From Polaribacter butkevichii (GTDB lineage: Bacteria; Bacteroidota; Bacteroidia; Flavobacteriales; Flavobacteriaceae): DNA of 64,000 nucleotides. A program made the translations under genes and the position numbers. The notes under the pieces are model-generated. The model had not been told where the DNA came from and ran no database searches. It saw only the letters and a list, made by a program, of their open reading frames with translations. The stretch is taken from assembly GCF_038024105.1 (NCBI RefSeq), contig NZ_CP150661.1, positions 2,189,001-2,253,000 of the forward strand. The letters are read 5' to 3'. The stretch's first letter is position 1. The number at the start of each line of letters is the position of its first letter. Below, piece after piece: positions 1 to 8,043 of the stretch.

Positions 1-1071
1 ACCTCCTATTTTAACCAAATCTACAGCTTCTTTAAATTTGTCGTATTTATTTCCAATCACTACAGGAATTCCAAAAGTTGCAGGTTCTAAAATATTATGT
101 AAACCTGTTTTTAAACCTCCACCAACATACGCAAGATCTGCTGCTGCGTATATTTTGGTTAAAATGCCTATAGTATCTATAATAAAAACTGTGTATTCTG
201 ATAAATTTTTATCAGCTTTCGCTGAAAACAAAATAGTTTTTTTATTGATGGATTTCTGTAATTCTAAAATTGCTTCTGGTTTAATATTATGAGGCGCAAT
301 AATAAACTTCTCATCTTCTGTTGCACTATTATTGATATAATTTACCAACAACGCTTCATCTTCTTGCCAAGTACTTCCTGCAACAACAGTGTATTTACCA
401 TCTTTAAATTGATTGATAAAATCGAGCGAATTATTTTGTTCTAAAATTTTAGAAACTCTATCAAAACGGGTATCTCCTGCAACAGTTACATTCTCAAAAT
501 TAATGGAGCTTAGTAACTTTTTAGAATTTTCATCTTGCACAAAAAAGTGATGAAAGGCTTGTAATGAATCTCTCATAAAACCTCCATAACTTTTAAAGAA
601 GAGCTGTTTTTTTCTTAAAATACCTGAAACTAAAATGGTAGGAATTTCTTTTTGTTTTAATTCATTTAAAAGGTTTGGCCAAAATTCATACTTTATAAAA
701 ATAGCTAATTTAGGATTTACTATTTTTATAAACTTTTTAGCATTAGATTCTGAATCTAAAGGCAAATAACAAACAACATCTGCTAACTCGTAATCCTTTC
801 TAATTTCGTAACCAGAAGGCGAAAAAAAAGTAACTAAAATTTTATAAGCAGGATACTTGCTCTTTATTTCCTCTATAATAGGTCTTGCCTGTTCAAACTC
901 CCCTAAAGAAGCCGCATGAAACCAAACAGTTTTAGCATTCTTTAATCTATTAATTTTAGAAAATGTTTCTTTTCTACCATCAACAAAAAGTTTTATTTTT
1001 TTATTGAATAAAGCGATAAAAGACAAGAATAAAGAAGCCAAAAAAATGGCTAAGTTGTAAAAAAATTTCAT
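1..1071 (-). CDS. waaA: 3-deoxy-D-manno-octulosonic acid transferase (Kdo transferase), partial
   Basis: The gene transfers Kdo from CMP-Kdo to lipid A precursor at the inner membrane, an early step of LPS core assembly. I translated the minus strand from the ATG at 1071. The protein opens with a hydrophobic anchor (about residues 1-22) and then HAASLGEFEQARP (residues 52-64), the family motif whose GE glutamate is the catalytic base. Later segments FIKYEFWPNLL, VAGSTWQEDEALL and IAPHNIKPE are typical of the GT30 family. The frame is open for all 357 codons to the window edge, so the C-terminus is missing. Start choice: the ATG directly precedes the membrane anchor. Downstream neighbours in its operon lie outside the window. 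Confidence 0.93.
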   Translation of the reverse strand, partial: MKFFYNLAIFLASLFLSFIALFNKKIKLFVDGRKETFSKINRLKNAKTVWFHAASLGEFEQARPIIEEIKSKYPAYKILVTFFSPSGYEIRKDYELADVVCYLPLDSESNAKKFIKIVNPKLAIFIKYEFWPNLLNELKQKEIPTILVSGILRKKQLFFKSYGGFMRDSLQAFHHFFVQDENSKKLLSSINFENVTVAGDTRFDRVSKILEQNNSLDFINQFKDGKYTVVAGSTWQEDEALLVNYINNSATEDEKFIIAPHNIKPEAILELQKSINKKTILFSAKADKNLSEYTVFIIDTIGILTKIYAAADLAYVGGGLKTGLHNILEPATFGIPVVIGNKYDKFKEAVDLVKIGG

Positions 1072-1123
1072 AGCCGTAAAAATACAAAATAGTAACAACT
1101 AAGCTTCAACTTAATTCAATAGA

Positions 1124-1151
1124 TAAAAAAAGCTACTCGTGTAGAGTAGCT
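1124..1151 (-). terminator. Rho-independent terminator after the LytTR regulator
   Basis: An 8-bp stem (1131-1138 with 1144-1151, arms AGCTACTC and GAGTAGCT, 5-base loop) is followed on the minus strand by a run of seven T (1130-1124). It lies about 150 bp past the stop of the response-regulator gene and just upstream of waaA, so it separates the two units. Confidence 0.75.
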
Positions 1152-1297
1152 TATTAATTTGTTTAGATTTTATAAAAACATCATTATTCCCCAGAAAAAG
1201 AATGTTAATAACAATCTAAATATACAATCAAATATACTTTAAGTAATCTATTAAATTATTAATAATGTTCTATACAGGTCTTATAATGTTCTAAATA

Positions 1298-2020
1298 TTA
1301 AATAAAATTGATTCTTTTTACAAGGTTTTCTTTATATTTTTTACCAATAGGAATTTCCTCTTTTAAAACCTTTACCGATGTATAGTTTATTTGAGATAAG
1401 TATTTTGTATTGATAATAAACCCTCTATGAATTCTAACAAAATTAATATCTAGCTTTTCTAGAATATCATTTAAGCTTGTTCTAACTACTATTTTTTGAT
1501 GTGTTTTTAAAATAATCTCTATGTAAACATGCGCACTTTTTAAATATAAAATATCTTCAAAATTAATTTTTTTATAAAATCCTTTTTCTTTTACAAAAAG
1601 AGAGTCTTTAATAATAGGCTTGTAAAGATCTATTTCATCAACCTTTTTAGAAAAATTACGCAACGTATCTTCTACACACCTATACAATTCATCCTTAGAA
1701 AAAGGCTTTACCAAATAGGTCATAGGCATTACCTGTTTAGCTTGGTTTAATGTAAATTTATCTGAATTTGAGGTTAAAAAAATATAAGGAAATTTATACG
1801 TTTTTATAATCTTTTTGGCAATAGCTATTCCTGTCTTTTTTCCAGACAACCTAATATCTAAAATGGCTATATCTGGCGGTTGTTCTTTTATTCTATTAAT
1901 TGCATCTGCATAACAGACTGTAGAATTTATGGTTTCATAACCTAATTTTTCTAACGTTTTGCCAATAGTATCTGTAATAATGGTTTCATCTTCTACGACT
2001 AAAATTTTTACTTTGCTCAT
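1298..2020 (-). CDS. LytTR-family response regulator
   Basis: A two-domain regulator of 240 aa. The N-terminal receiver domain (about 1-120) has the acidic pair E10-D11, the phospho-acceptor D55 in ILDIRL, T83 and the conserved K105-P106. The C-terminal half (about 135-240) has the LytTR DNA-binding pattern, including LKSAHVYIEI, VRTSLNDILEKL and FVRIHRGFIINTKYL. It should be phosphorylated by a sensor histidine kinase, but no kinase gene is adjacent. LytTR proteins bind short direct repeats spaced about two helical turns apart. The repeat arrays at 56.9 and 60.5-61.3 kb have roughly that geometry, but a link to this protein is only a guess. It is monocistronic, with its own terminator. Confidence 0.93.
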   Translation of the reverse strand: MSKVKILVVEDETIITDTIGKTLEKLGYETINSTVCYADAINRIKEQPPDIAILDIRLSGKKTGIAIAKKIIKTYKFPYIFLTSNSDKFTLNQAKQVMPMTYLVKPFSKDELYRCVEDTLRNFSKKVDEIDLYKPIIKDSLFVKEKGFYKKINFEDILYLKSAHVYIEIILKTHQKIVVRTSLNDILEKLDINFVRIHRGFIINTKYLSQINYTSVKVLKEEIPIGKKYKENLVKRINFI

Positions 2021-2342
2021 GGGGGAAGGAGGGTTTCAATTTTACACTAAAATAGGAATTCTTAGAGGAAATGATATAAAACTAGCACTAAATGTTCTGA
2101 AAAAACTGCAAACAGTTCTAAAAAAAAACTTTACAACTAACCTGCATACACCTTTATTTTTGTGTTTTTAGAATTTTATACCCTTTTTAATAGTTTCTCC
2201 CCAACTATCTATAAAGCTAAAAGACGATACTTTAACTAAAAAAATTGATTTAATTTAACAAACATTACTCTTTGATCTTTTATTTTTTAAAATATTTAGA
2301 ATCCTATAAATATGTAATAATTTTAAGATACTCTAGAAAACA
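2021..2342. other. Intergenic region upstream of the LytTR regulator
   Basis: About 320 bp of very AT-rich DNA between the start of the response regulator and the terminator of rpmA. I see no open frame with coding character, no RNA gene and no clear TAnnTTTG box. It presumably holds the regulator promoter. Confidence 0.5.
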
Positions 2343-2376
2343 GAAACGCTCAAACATTTACATGTTTGAGCGTTTC
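2343..2376 (-). terminator. Terminator of the rplU-rpmA operon
   Basis: A perfect 14-bp stem (2343-2356 with 2363-2376) around a 6-base loop, 24 bp past the rpmA stop. The T-run on the minus strand is interrupted, but the stem is long. Confidence 0.75.
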
Positions 2377-2399
2377 TAATAATTTAAAAGCTTAATTTC

Positions 2400-2660
2400 T
2401 TAAACTTCAAATGGAGTAATAGATACATAAGATCTGTTATCCTTTTTCTTACGGAATTCTACAACACCGTCAACCTTTGCATGTAAAGTATGATCTTTAC
2501 CCATGTAAACGTTTTCTCCTGGATTGTGAGTTGTTCCTCTTTGACGAACAATAATGTTCCCTGCAATTGCAGCTTGTCCTCCAAATATTTTTACACCTAG
2601 ACGTTTCGATTCTGATTCTCTACCATTCTTCGAACTACCTACACCTTTTTTATGTGCCAT
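2400..2660 (-). CDS. rpmA: 50S ribosomal protein L27
   Basis: bL27 of the large ribosomal subunit, whose N-terminal tail reaches the peptidyl-transferase centre. The 86-aa protein starts [16 protein letters not shown] and has the family blocks [22 protein letters not shown] and [12 protein letters not shown]. There is no cleavable N-terminal extension of the kind found in Firmicutes. It lies 40 bp downstream of rplU in the usual rplU-rpmA order and shares its promoter and terminator. Confidence 0.99.
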   Translation of the reverse strand: MAHKKGVGSSKNGRESESKRLGVKIFGGQAAIAGNIIVRQRGTTHNPGENVYMGKDHTLHAKVDGVVEFRKKKDNRSYVSITPFEV

Positions 2661-2700
2661 GTTATTGAGTTTTTATAGGTTAAAGTTAAATTATTAGGAA

Positions 2701-3324
2701 TTATTTTTCAATACCTCCGTCTAATCTATCTTGTAATTCTTTTAATTCATCCCACTTACCTTCTGCAGCTAAACCAGCTTGCTTTGGCCAAGTAGTTGTT
2801 ACTAAATGAGATAATCTAGAACTTGCTTCAGTTAAGATTTCACTCAATTTTGCTGGATCTGCTTTTGCTACTTTTGCAAAAGTATCTAAACCTGCATTTA
2901 CTAAAGCTTCTGCAGCTTTAGGTCCTGCACCTTCAATTTTCTTTAAGTCGTCTGCTTTAGCAGATTTCTTTGGAGCAGCTTTAGTTGCCTTTGGAGCAGC
3001 TTTTTTACTACCTGAAGCAGCAATAGATTCAATAAGAATCTCGCTTAAAAATTGTCTGTGTCCGTTTTTCTTAATGTAACCTTTTCTTCTTTTCTTCTTG
3101 AAAACGATTACTTTATCACCTTTTAAGTGACTTAAAATTTGAGCTGTTACTGAAGCTCCTTCTATAGCTGGGGCGCCAATTGTTACATTCCCTTTTTCAT
3201 CAAGTAAAAGAACATTATCAAAAGTAACTTTTGATCCTACTTCTCCTTGTAAACGGTGAACGTATACTTTTTGGTCTTTTGCAACTTTAAACTGCTGCCC
3301 TGCCATCTCTACGATTGCGTACAT
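2701..3324 (-). CDS. rplU: 50S ribosomal protein L21 with C-terminal helix-hairpin-helix extension
   Basis: bL21 of the large subunit. Residues 1-103 are the full L21 fold ([20 protein letters not shown] at the start, [19 protein letters not shown] at the end). Most bacterial L21 proteins stop there. This one continues for about 100 residues: a Lys/Ala-rich linker (about 104-125), then a helix-hairpin-helix-like domain (about 126-190; [20 protein letters not shown]) resembling the HhH_5/DUF4332 type. Such extensions occur in Flavobacteriia, so it is probably real and not a fusion artefact. The extension may bind rRNA or DNA; that is inference. First gene of the rplU-rpmA operon, with a good promoter upstream. 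Confidence 0.97.
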   Translation of the reverse strand: MYAIVEMAGQQFKVAKDQKVYVHRLQGEVGSKVTFDNVLLLDEKGNVTIGAPAIEGASVTAQILSHLKGDKVIVFKKKRRKGYIKKNGHRQFLSEILIESIAASGSKKAAPKATKAAPKKSAKADDLKKIEGAGPKAAEALVNAGLDTFAKVAKADPAKLSEILTEASSRLSHLVTTTWPKQAGLAAEGKWDELKELQDRLDGGIEK

Positions 3325-3383
3325 ACTATTTGTTTTGCGTTTATTACTAATTAGTTTGCATAATCCTAATGAAAATGCGGGTG

Positions 3384-3413
3384 CAAATATACATCTTTTT
3401 TAATACTTAGCAA
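3384..3413 (-). promoter_or_regulatory. Promoter of rplU-rpmA
   Basis: On the minus strand TATATTTG (3391-3384) matches the Bacteroidota -7 consensus TAnnTTTG exactly. It is preceded 19 bp upstream by TTG (3413-3411), the -33 core. The predicted leader is about 55 nt. Confidence 0.7.
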
Positions 3414-3416
3414 CAT

Positions 3417-3473
3417 AGTTTTTATAAATAATTCTATCAAAATCAATAGAATACCTTTTATTTATAAAAAACT
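3417..3473 (-). terminator. AT-rich inverted repeat after the DMT exporter
   Basis: Two nested pairings, TTTTTATAAATAA with TTATTTATAAAAA (outer) and ATTCTAT with ATAGAAT (inner), form a long AT-only hairpin that begins at the exporter stop codon and ends just before the rplU promoter. It is probably a 3' end structure. It lacks a GC clamp, so termination is uncertain. Confidence 0.45.
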
Positions 3474-4347
3474 ATTTCTTTTTATTTACAAAGTAAACGC
3501 CCAAAAGAATAATAAGTCCTCCTAAAACCTGAATTAAACTTAACTTCTCGCCATCTAACACTCCCCAAAAAATAGCTACAATAGGAATTAAATACGTTAC
3601 AGAAGATGAAAAAACAGGATCTGAAATATGTACTAATTTATTGTAAATAGTTTTTGCGACACCTGTTCCTACAACAGATAATATAGCCAAATATCCCAAA
3701 GAATGCATTAACACTTCATTCTTAACATCAAAGGTAACAAAGAAATCTGTAAAACTTAAAACGATGATTGCAGGGACAATCAATAATAAAAAATTACCAG
3801 TTGTTATTGCCAAAGCATCCAAATCATGTAAATACTTTTTTACAATGTTTGCATTAAAAGCATACCCTACAGAGGCAATTATAATTAATAAAGCAAACCA
3901 ATAATTTTGATGTGGATTTACATCTGCTCCTTCTAATATTAAAATTAAGGTTCCTACCAAACCTATTAAAATACCATATAATTGCGATTTCTTAAATGTA
4001 AAACCAAAAACTAGGGTTCCAAAAATTAAGGTATTAAAAGGTGTAAGAGAATTTAAAATAGATACCACTGCACTATCGATACTTGTAATAGCAAAAGCAA
4101 ATAGAAAACCTGGTATAAATGTACCTACAAGTGCCGTATAAACAATATATTGCCAATGTTTCTTTTTAATTTTTTTAATAGAAGGAAAAGCTACCGAAAG
4201 TAAAAAAAGTGCCGTAAAAATCATCCTTAAAGCGCCTAACTGAATAGGACTTACTCCTAAAAGTGCTTTTTTCATTAATATAAAAGAACTACCCCAAACG
4301 ATAGAAAGTACAGTTAGATAAAACCACTTTTGTTGTTGTTTATTCAT
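3472..4347 (-). CDS. EamA-family (DMT) transporter
   Basis: A 291-aa inner-membrane protein with about ten hydrophobic segments arranged as two EamA halves. The first half opens with LTVLSIVWGSSFILMKKALL, the usual EamA start; the second begins near YWFALLIIIASVGYAFNANI and ends with the positively charged VNKKK. These drug/metabolite-superfamily proteins export small metabolites or amino acids; the substrate cannot be read from sequence. It is a single gene between the rplU promoter and the divergent heavy-metal lipoprotein. A second, distinct EamA protein lies at 42281-43147. Confidence 0.9.
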   Translation of the reverse strand: MNKQQQKWFYLTVLSIVWGSSFILMKKALLGVSPIQLGALRMIFTALFLLSVAFPSIKKIKKKHWQYIVYTALVGTFIPGFLFAFAITSIDSAVVSILNSLTPFNTLIFGTLVFGFTFKKSQLYGILIGLVGTLILILEGADVNPHQNYWFALLIIIASVGYAFNANIVKKYLHDLDALAITTGNFLLLIVPAIIVLSFTDFFVTFDVKNEVLMHSLGYLAILSVVGTGVAKTIYNKLVHISDPVFSSSVTYLIPIVAIFWGVLDGEKLSLIQVLGGLIILLGVYFVNKKK

Positions 4348-4508
4348 TTATAATAAAAATATTAAGCAAAAATCCGATAAAAGTTTAGAAGACAACCCTT
4401 TTATTAATAAATTTGTAAAATTATTTTATCTATTTTCTAAACAGACTTCCTTGAAGTTTTTAGAAGATTCAATTTTAAATGTAAAAATTAACACTGTAAA
4501 CTTACTTT

Positions 4509-5027
4509 ATGAAAACTAAAAAAATATTATTCTCTTTTGCTATTGCTTGTTTTGTTTTAATTGGCTGTAAAAGTGAAGCAAAAAAAGAGGTACTACCCGT
4601 TAACAAACAAAACGTTTCTTTAGCTATTTCTGGAATGACTTGCGAAATTGGTTGTGCAAAAACAATTCAATCTAAATTATCTAAAAAAGAAGGTGTTTTA
4701 GATGCTAAAGTTATTTTTAAAGATAGTGTTGCTAACATAGAATTTGATGCCAACACAACTTCTCAAAAAGATTTAATTGCTTTTGTAGACGGAATTGCTG
4801 GTGGAGAATTATATAAAGCCTCTCTTTCTTCAACCAAAGAAAAACATACATGTTCTGATGCTTGTAAAGAAAAATGTAAAAACAAAACAACTTCAGGAAA
4901 AGAATGCAAACAAAAATGTGATTCAAAAGACAGTACAAAAGCATGTTGTACAACTAATAAAGACATAAAAATGACTTGCAAAGAAAATTGTAAGAAAGCA
5001 TGTTGCGCTGATAAAAAAGCAGCATAA
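4509..5027 (+). CDS. Heavy-metal-associated domain lipoprotein with Cys-rich tail
   Basis: A 172-aa putative lipoprotein. The signal peptide ends in a lipobox (VLIGC, Cys20). Residues about 35-105 form an HMA-like ferredoxin fold with SGMTCEIGCAKTI; the metal site is C45-x3-C49, one residue longer than the classical CxxC. From C114 to C168 follow 11 cysteines in Lys-rich, metallothionein-like spacing (CSDACKEKC, CKQKC, ACC, CKENC, ACC). This suggests periplasmic or surface binding of copper or another soft metal; that function is inferred. No P-type ATPase or regulator is adjacent. It is convergent with glyS and shares a bidirectional terminator. Confidence 0.85.
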   Translation: MKTKKILFSFAIACFVLIGCKSEAKKEVLPVNKQNVSLAISGMTCEIGCAKTIQSKLSKKEGVLDAKVIFKDSVANIEFDANTTSQKDLIAFVDGIAGGELYKASLSSTKEKHTCSDACKEKCKNKTTSGKECKQKCDSKDSTKACCTTNKDIKMTCKENCKKACCADKKAA

Positions 5028-5044
5028 CACAACCATTTTAAATA

Positions 5045-5084
5045 AAAAAGCAGCATCTAGAAAATTTAGATGCTGCTTTTTTTT
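5045..5084. terminator. Bidirectional terminator between the HMA lipoprotein and glyS
   Basis: A 15-bp stem (5045-5059 with 5067-5081), GC core GCAGCATCTA, with A-run and T-run on either side, so it can work for both convergent genes. Confidence 0.9.
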
Positions 5085-5099
5085 ATACTTAAAAATTAA

Positions 5100-6641
5100 T
5101 TACATTTTCTGTAACCAAGTTTTTACGTCTACCTCTGCTTTTATAATTGCTTTTAAATCTGCAATAGCAACTCTTTTCTGTTCCATTGTATCTCTATGTC
5201 TAATAGTAACACATTTATCGTTTAAAGTATCGTGATCTACCGTAATACAAAATGGTGTTCCTGCTGCATCTTGACGTCTATAACGTTTACCAACGGCATC
5301 TTTTTCATCGTAAAACACGTTGAAATCCCATTTTAAATCATCCATAATTTCACGAGCAACTTCTGGCAAACCATCCTTTTTAACTAAAGGAAAAATAGCT
5401 GCTTTAAAAGGTGCTAAAACTGCTGGTAATTTTAAAACCGTTCTTGTTGTTCCGTTTTCTAACGCTTCTTCTTGTAAAGAATGAGAAAAAACAGCTAAAA
5501 ACATTCTATCTAAACCAATAGAAGTTTCTACAACATAAGGTGTGTAACTTTTGTTTTCTTCATGATCGAAATACTGTAATTTCTTACCAGAAAATTTTTC
5601 ATGTGCTTTTAAATCGAAATCTGTACGAGAATGAATTCCTTCTAATTCTTTAAATCCGAAAGGAAAATTAAACTCAATATCTGCAGCTGCATCTGCGTAA
5701 TGTGCTAATTTATCATGATCATGAAAACGATAGTTCTCTGCTCCCATCCCTAAAGATAAATGCCATTTTAAACGCGTTTCTTTCCATTGATCGTACCATT
5801 CTTTTTGAGTTCCTGGTTTTACAAAAAATTGCATTTCCATTTGCTCAAACTCACGCATTCTAAAAATAAATTGTCTTGCAACAATCTCGTTTCTAAACGC
5901 TTTACCAGTTTGTGCAATACCAAAAGGAATTTTCATTCTTCCGGTTTTTTGCACGTTTAAGAAATTTACAAAAATTCCTTGCGCTGTTTCTGGTCTTAAA
6001 TATAAATCCATTGCAGTTTCTGCAGAAGCACCTAATTTGGTGCCAAACATTAAATTAAACTGTTTTACATCCGTCCAATTTCTAGAACCTGTTAAAGGAT
6101 CTGCAATTTCTAATTCTTCAATTAATAACTTTACATCGGCTAAATCTTCTTTTTCTAAAGAAGCACCCATTCTTGCTAAAATTGTATTTATTTTTTCTTG
6201 ATAACCAACAACACGTCCGTTTGTTGCTAAAAATTCTTCTTTATTAAAGGCATCCCCAAAACGTTTTTCTGCTTTGGCAACTTCTTTATTAATTTTTCCT
6301 TCTATTTTAGCACAATACTCTTCAATTAAAACATCTGCTCTGTAACGTTTTTTAGAATCTTTATTATCTATTAATGGGTCGTTAAAAGCATCTACATGCC
6401 CAGAAGCTTTCCAAGTTGTTGGATGCATTAAAATAGAAGCATCTATACCTACAATGTTTTCGTGCATTTGCACCATTGCTTTCCACCAATAGTCTCTAAT
6501 ATTTTTCTTTAGCTCAACTCCGTTTTGAGCATAATCGTACACCGCACTTAAACCGTCATAAATTTCAGAAGACTGAAATACATAACCATATTCTTTAGCG
6601 TGTGATAGTACTTTTTTAAATTGATCTTCTTGTTTTGCCAT
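5100..6641 (-). CDS. glyS: Glycine--tRNA ligase (single-subunit, eukaryote-like type)
   Basis: Charges tRNA-Gly. The 513-aa protein is the class II homodimeric form and not the alpha/beta form of proteobacteria. Motifs seen: MAKQEDQFKKVLSHAKEYGY start, YDYAQNGVELK, LYLRPETAQGIF, the motif 2 region FRNEIVARQFIFRMREFEQM, ETSIGLDRMFLA (motif 3), and a C-terminal anticodon-binding domain ending near LQKM. Start choice: an in-frame ATG exists at 6662, but an excellent promoter (6678-6649) lies between it and the ATG at 6641, and homologues start MAxQxDxFKK. The mRNA would then have almost no leader. Confidence 0.97.
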   Translation of the reverse strand: MAKQEDQFKKVLSHAKEYGYVFQSSEIYDGLSAVYDYAQNGVELKKNIRDYWWKAMVQMHENIVGIDASILMHPTTWKASGHVDAFNDPLIDNKDSKKRYRADVLIEEYCAKIEGKINKEVAKAEKRFGDAFNKEEFLATNGRVVGYQEKINTILARMGASLEKEDLADVKLLIEELEIADPLTGSRNWTDVKQFNLMFGTKLGASAETAMDLYLRPETAQGIFVNFLNVQKTGRMKIPFGIAQTGKAFRNEIVARQFIFRMREFEQMEMQFFVKPGTQKEWYDQWKETRLKWHLSLGMGAENYRFHDHDKLAHYADAAADIEFNFPFGFKELEGIHSRTDFDLKAHEKFSGKKLQYFDHEENKSYTPYVVETSIGLDRMFLAVFSHSLQEEALENGTTRTVLKLPAVLAPFKAAIFPLVKKDGLPEVAREIMDDLKWDFNVFYDEKDAVGKRYRRQDAAGTPFCITVDHDTLNDKCVTIRHRDTMEQKRVAIADLKAIIKAEVDVKTWLQKM

Positions 6642-6648
6642 AATGCGA

Positions 6649-6678
6649 CAAATATACATCAATCTAAAAATTTATCAA
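6649..6678 (-). promoter_or_regulatory. Promoter of glyS, probably giving a leaderless mRNA
   Basis: On the minus strand TTG (6678-6676), 19-bp spacer, TATATTTG (6656-6649). The last base of the -7 box is only 8 bases before the ATG at 6641, so transcription should start at or within a base or two of the start codon. Confidence 0.7.
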
Positions 6679-6685
6679 TAAAAAT

Positions 6686-7249
6686 TTAATCTACTTTTTT
6701 ACAATGATAAACAAAGGCTGGAGGGAAGTTTAAAGGCTCAAAACCTAAAGAGATTGATTGATTAAACACCGTTTTAAGTTTTTTAAAATAAGTTAAACTA
6801 TATTGAAACTGAATAAAGGTCCCTTTATCTTCTAGTGCAAGAAATGATTTCTTTAAAATTTCGTTGGTAATTTCCTCTGGAATTATAGTTAATGGTAAAC
6901 TAGAAATAATGTGATTGGTTTTATTAAAATTGAATCTCTTTAATTCTTCTTCTATCTTTTCTGCGGATGACTTAATCACAATCAGCTGTTTGTTTTTGAT
7001 TTGTGATAATTGATTGTAAAAGTTTTCATTAATTTCAAAACAAATTAAAGTAGCGTTTTTTGGCAACTTTTCTAGAATAAGCTTGGTTATTGCTCCATTT
7101 CCTGGACCAAATTCTACCAAAACCTCTACTTTAGAAAAATCGATTCCTTTTAACATTCTTGCTGCCAAAAAACGAGAACTGGGAGTAACAGTACCTAATG
7201 TTTTTAAGTTTTTAAAAGACTCTTTTAAAAAATTTATTCTGTTATTCAA
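6686..7249 (-). CDS. SAM-dependent methyltransferase (rRNA adenine dimethylase-like fold)
   Basis: A 187-aa class I methyltransferase. The SAM-binding motif I is LVEFGPGNGAITKLIL (about residues 45-60), followed by the acidic loop LICFEINENF and the post-motif ISSLPLTIIPEEI, which resembles the NLPY-type active site of KsgA/phospholipid N-methyltransferase relatives. The bacterial KsgA C-terminal domain is absent, so this is not the 16S dimethylase itself. The substrate may be phosphatidylethanolamine or another amine; I cannot decide. It is divergent from comF and a few bases upstream of the glyS promoter. Confidence 0.83.
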   Translation of the reverse strand: MNNRINFLKESFKNLKTLGTVTPSSRFLAARMLKGIDFSKVEVLVEFGPGNGAITKLILEKLPKNATLICFEINENFYNQLSQIKNKQLIVIKSSAEKIEEELKRFNFNKTNHIISSLPLTIIPEEITNEILKKSFLALEDKGTFIQFQYSLTYFKKLKTVFNQSISLGFEPLNFPPAFVYHCKKVD

Positions 7250-7301
7250 ATCCTGTTCTTAAATTATATGATTATCTTTCTAAAAAAAAGGCTTTGTAAA
7301 A

Positions 7302-7988
7302 ATGCGAATTTTAAAAGACTTATTCAATCTTTTTTACCCAAAACTGTGTGCTAATTGTGAGCATCAATTAACACAGAATGAAAATGTACTCTGTACATTT
7401 TGCCGTCACGATCTACCTTTAACCAATTTTACAGACTCTCTAGAGAACAAAATTGCAAAAACTTTTTACGGTAGAGTTGCTATAGAAAAAGCTAATTCGC
7501 TTTTATTTTATAGAAAAACAGGAATTACTAAAAAGTTAATTCACGAATTAAAGTACAAAGGAAATGAAGAAATAGGCCATTTTTTTGGCAATTGGTTAGG
7601 CGAAATTTTAAAAGAAAACAAAGATTTTTTAGACATCGATGTTATTATTCCTGTTCCCTTACACCCTAAAAAACGCAGACAAAGAGGATATAATCAAGTT
7701 ACAAAATTCGGAAAAAGCTTAAGCAAACACTTAGAAAAACCGTTAATAGAAAACATTTTAATAAGAACGTCTACCTCTAAAACTCAAACTTTTAAGGCTC
7801 GTTTTGAACGCTTTAATAATATTGACACCAAGTTTCAACTGTCTGACATTACAATATTAAAAAATAAACACGTTTTATTAATTGATGATGTAATTACTAC
7901 AGGTGCAACTTTAGAAGCCTGTGCAAAAGAATTGCAAAAAACCGCTGGTGTAAAAATCAGTATTTTAACAATGGCTTATACAGAGTAA
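7302..7988 (+). CDS. comF: ComF-family phosphoribosyltransferase-like protein
   Basis: A 228-aa protein related to the natural-competence factor ComF. The N-terminus has a four-Cys zinc site (C16, C19, C31, C34, in CANCEHQL and CTFCRHDLP). The middle has LKYKGNEEIG and VPLHPKKRRQRGYNQ, and the C-terminal PRPP-binding loop is LLIDDVITTGAT. ComF helps take up single-stranded DNA, and dprA at 49586-50686 is the other competence gene in this window. It is divergent from the methyltransferase, with TATCTTTC (7273-7280) as a near-consensus -7 box. Confidence 0.9.
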   Translation: MRILKDLFNLFYPKLCANCEHQLTQNENVLCTFCRHDLPLTNFTDSLENKIAKTFYGRVAIEKANSLLFYRKTGITKKLIHELKYKGNEEIGHFFGNWLGEILKENKDFLDIDVIIPVPLHPKKRRQRGYNQVTKFGKSLSKHLEKPLIENILIRTSTSKTQTFKARFERFNNIDTKFQLSDITILKNKHVLLIDDVITTGATLEACAKELQKTAGVKISILTMAYTE

Positions 7989-8043
7989 AATTTATGCTTT
8001 TTAAGTCAAAAATATATTGTTAATTTGTATAAAATTTACCTTT

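Noticed and set aside
38..292. 84-aa plus-strand frame at the window start
   Set aside because: It overlaps the well-supported waaA frame on the minus strand and has no family likeness.
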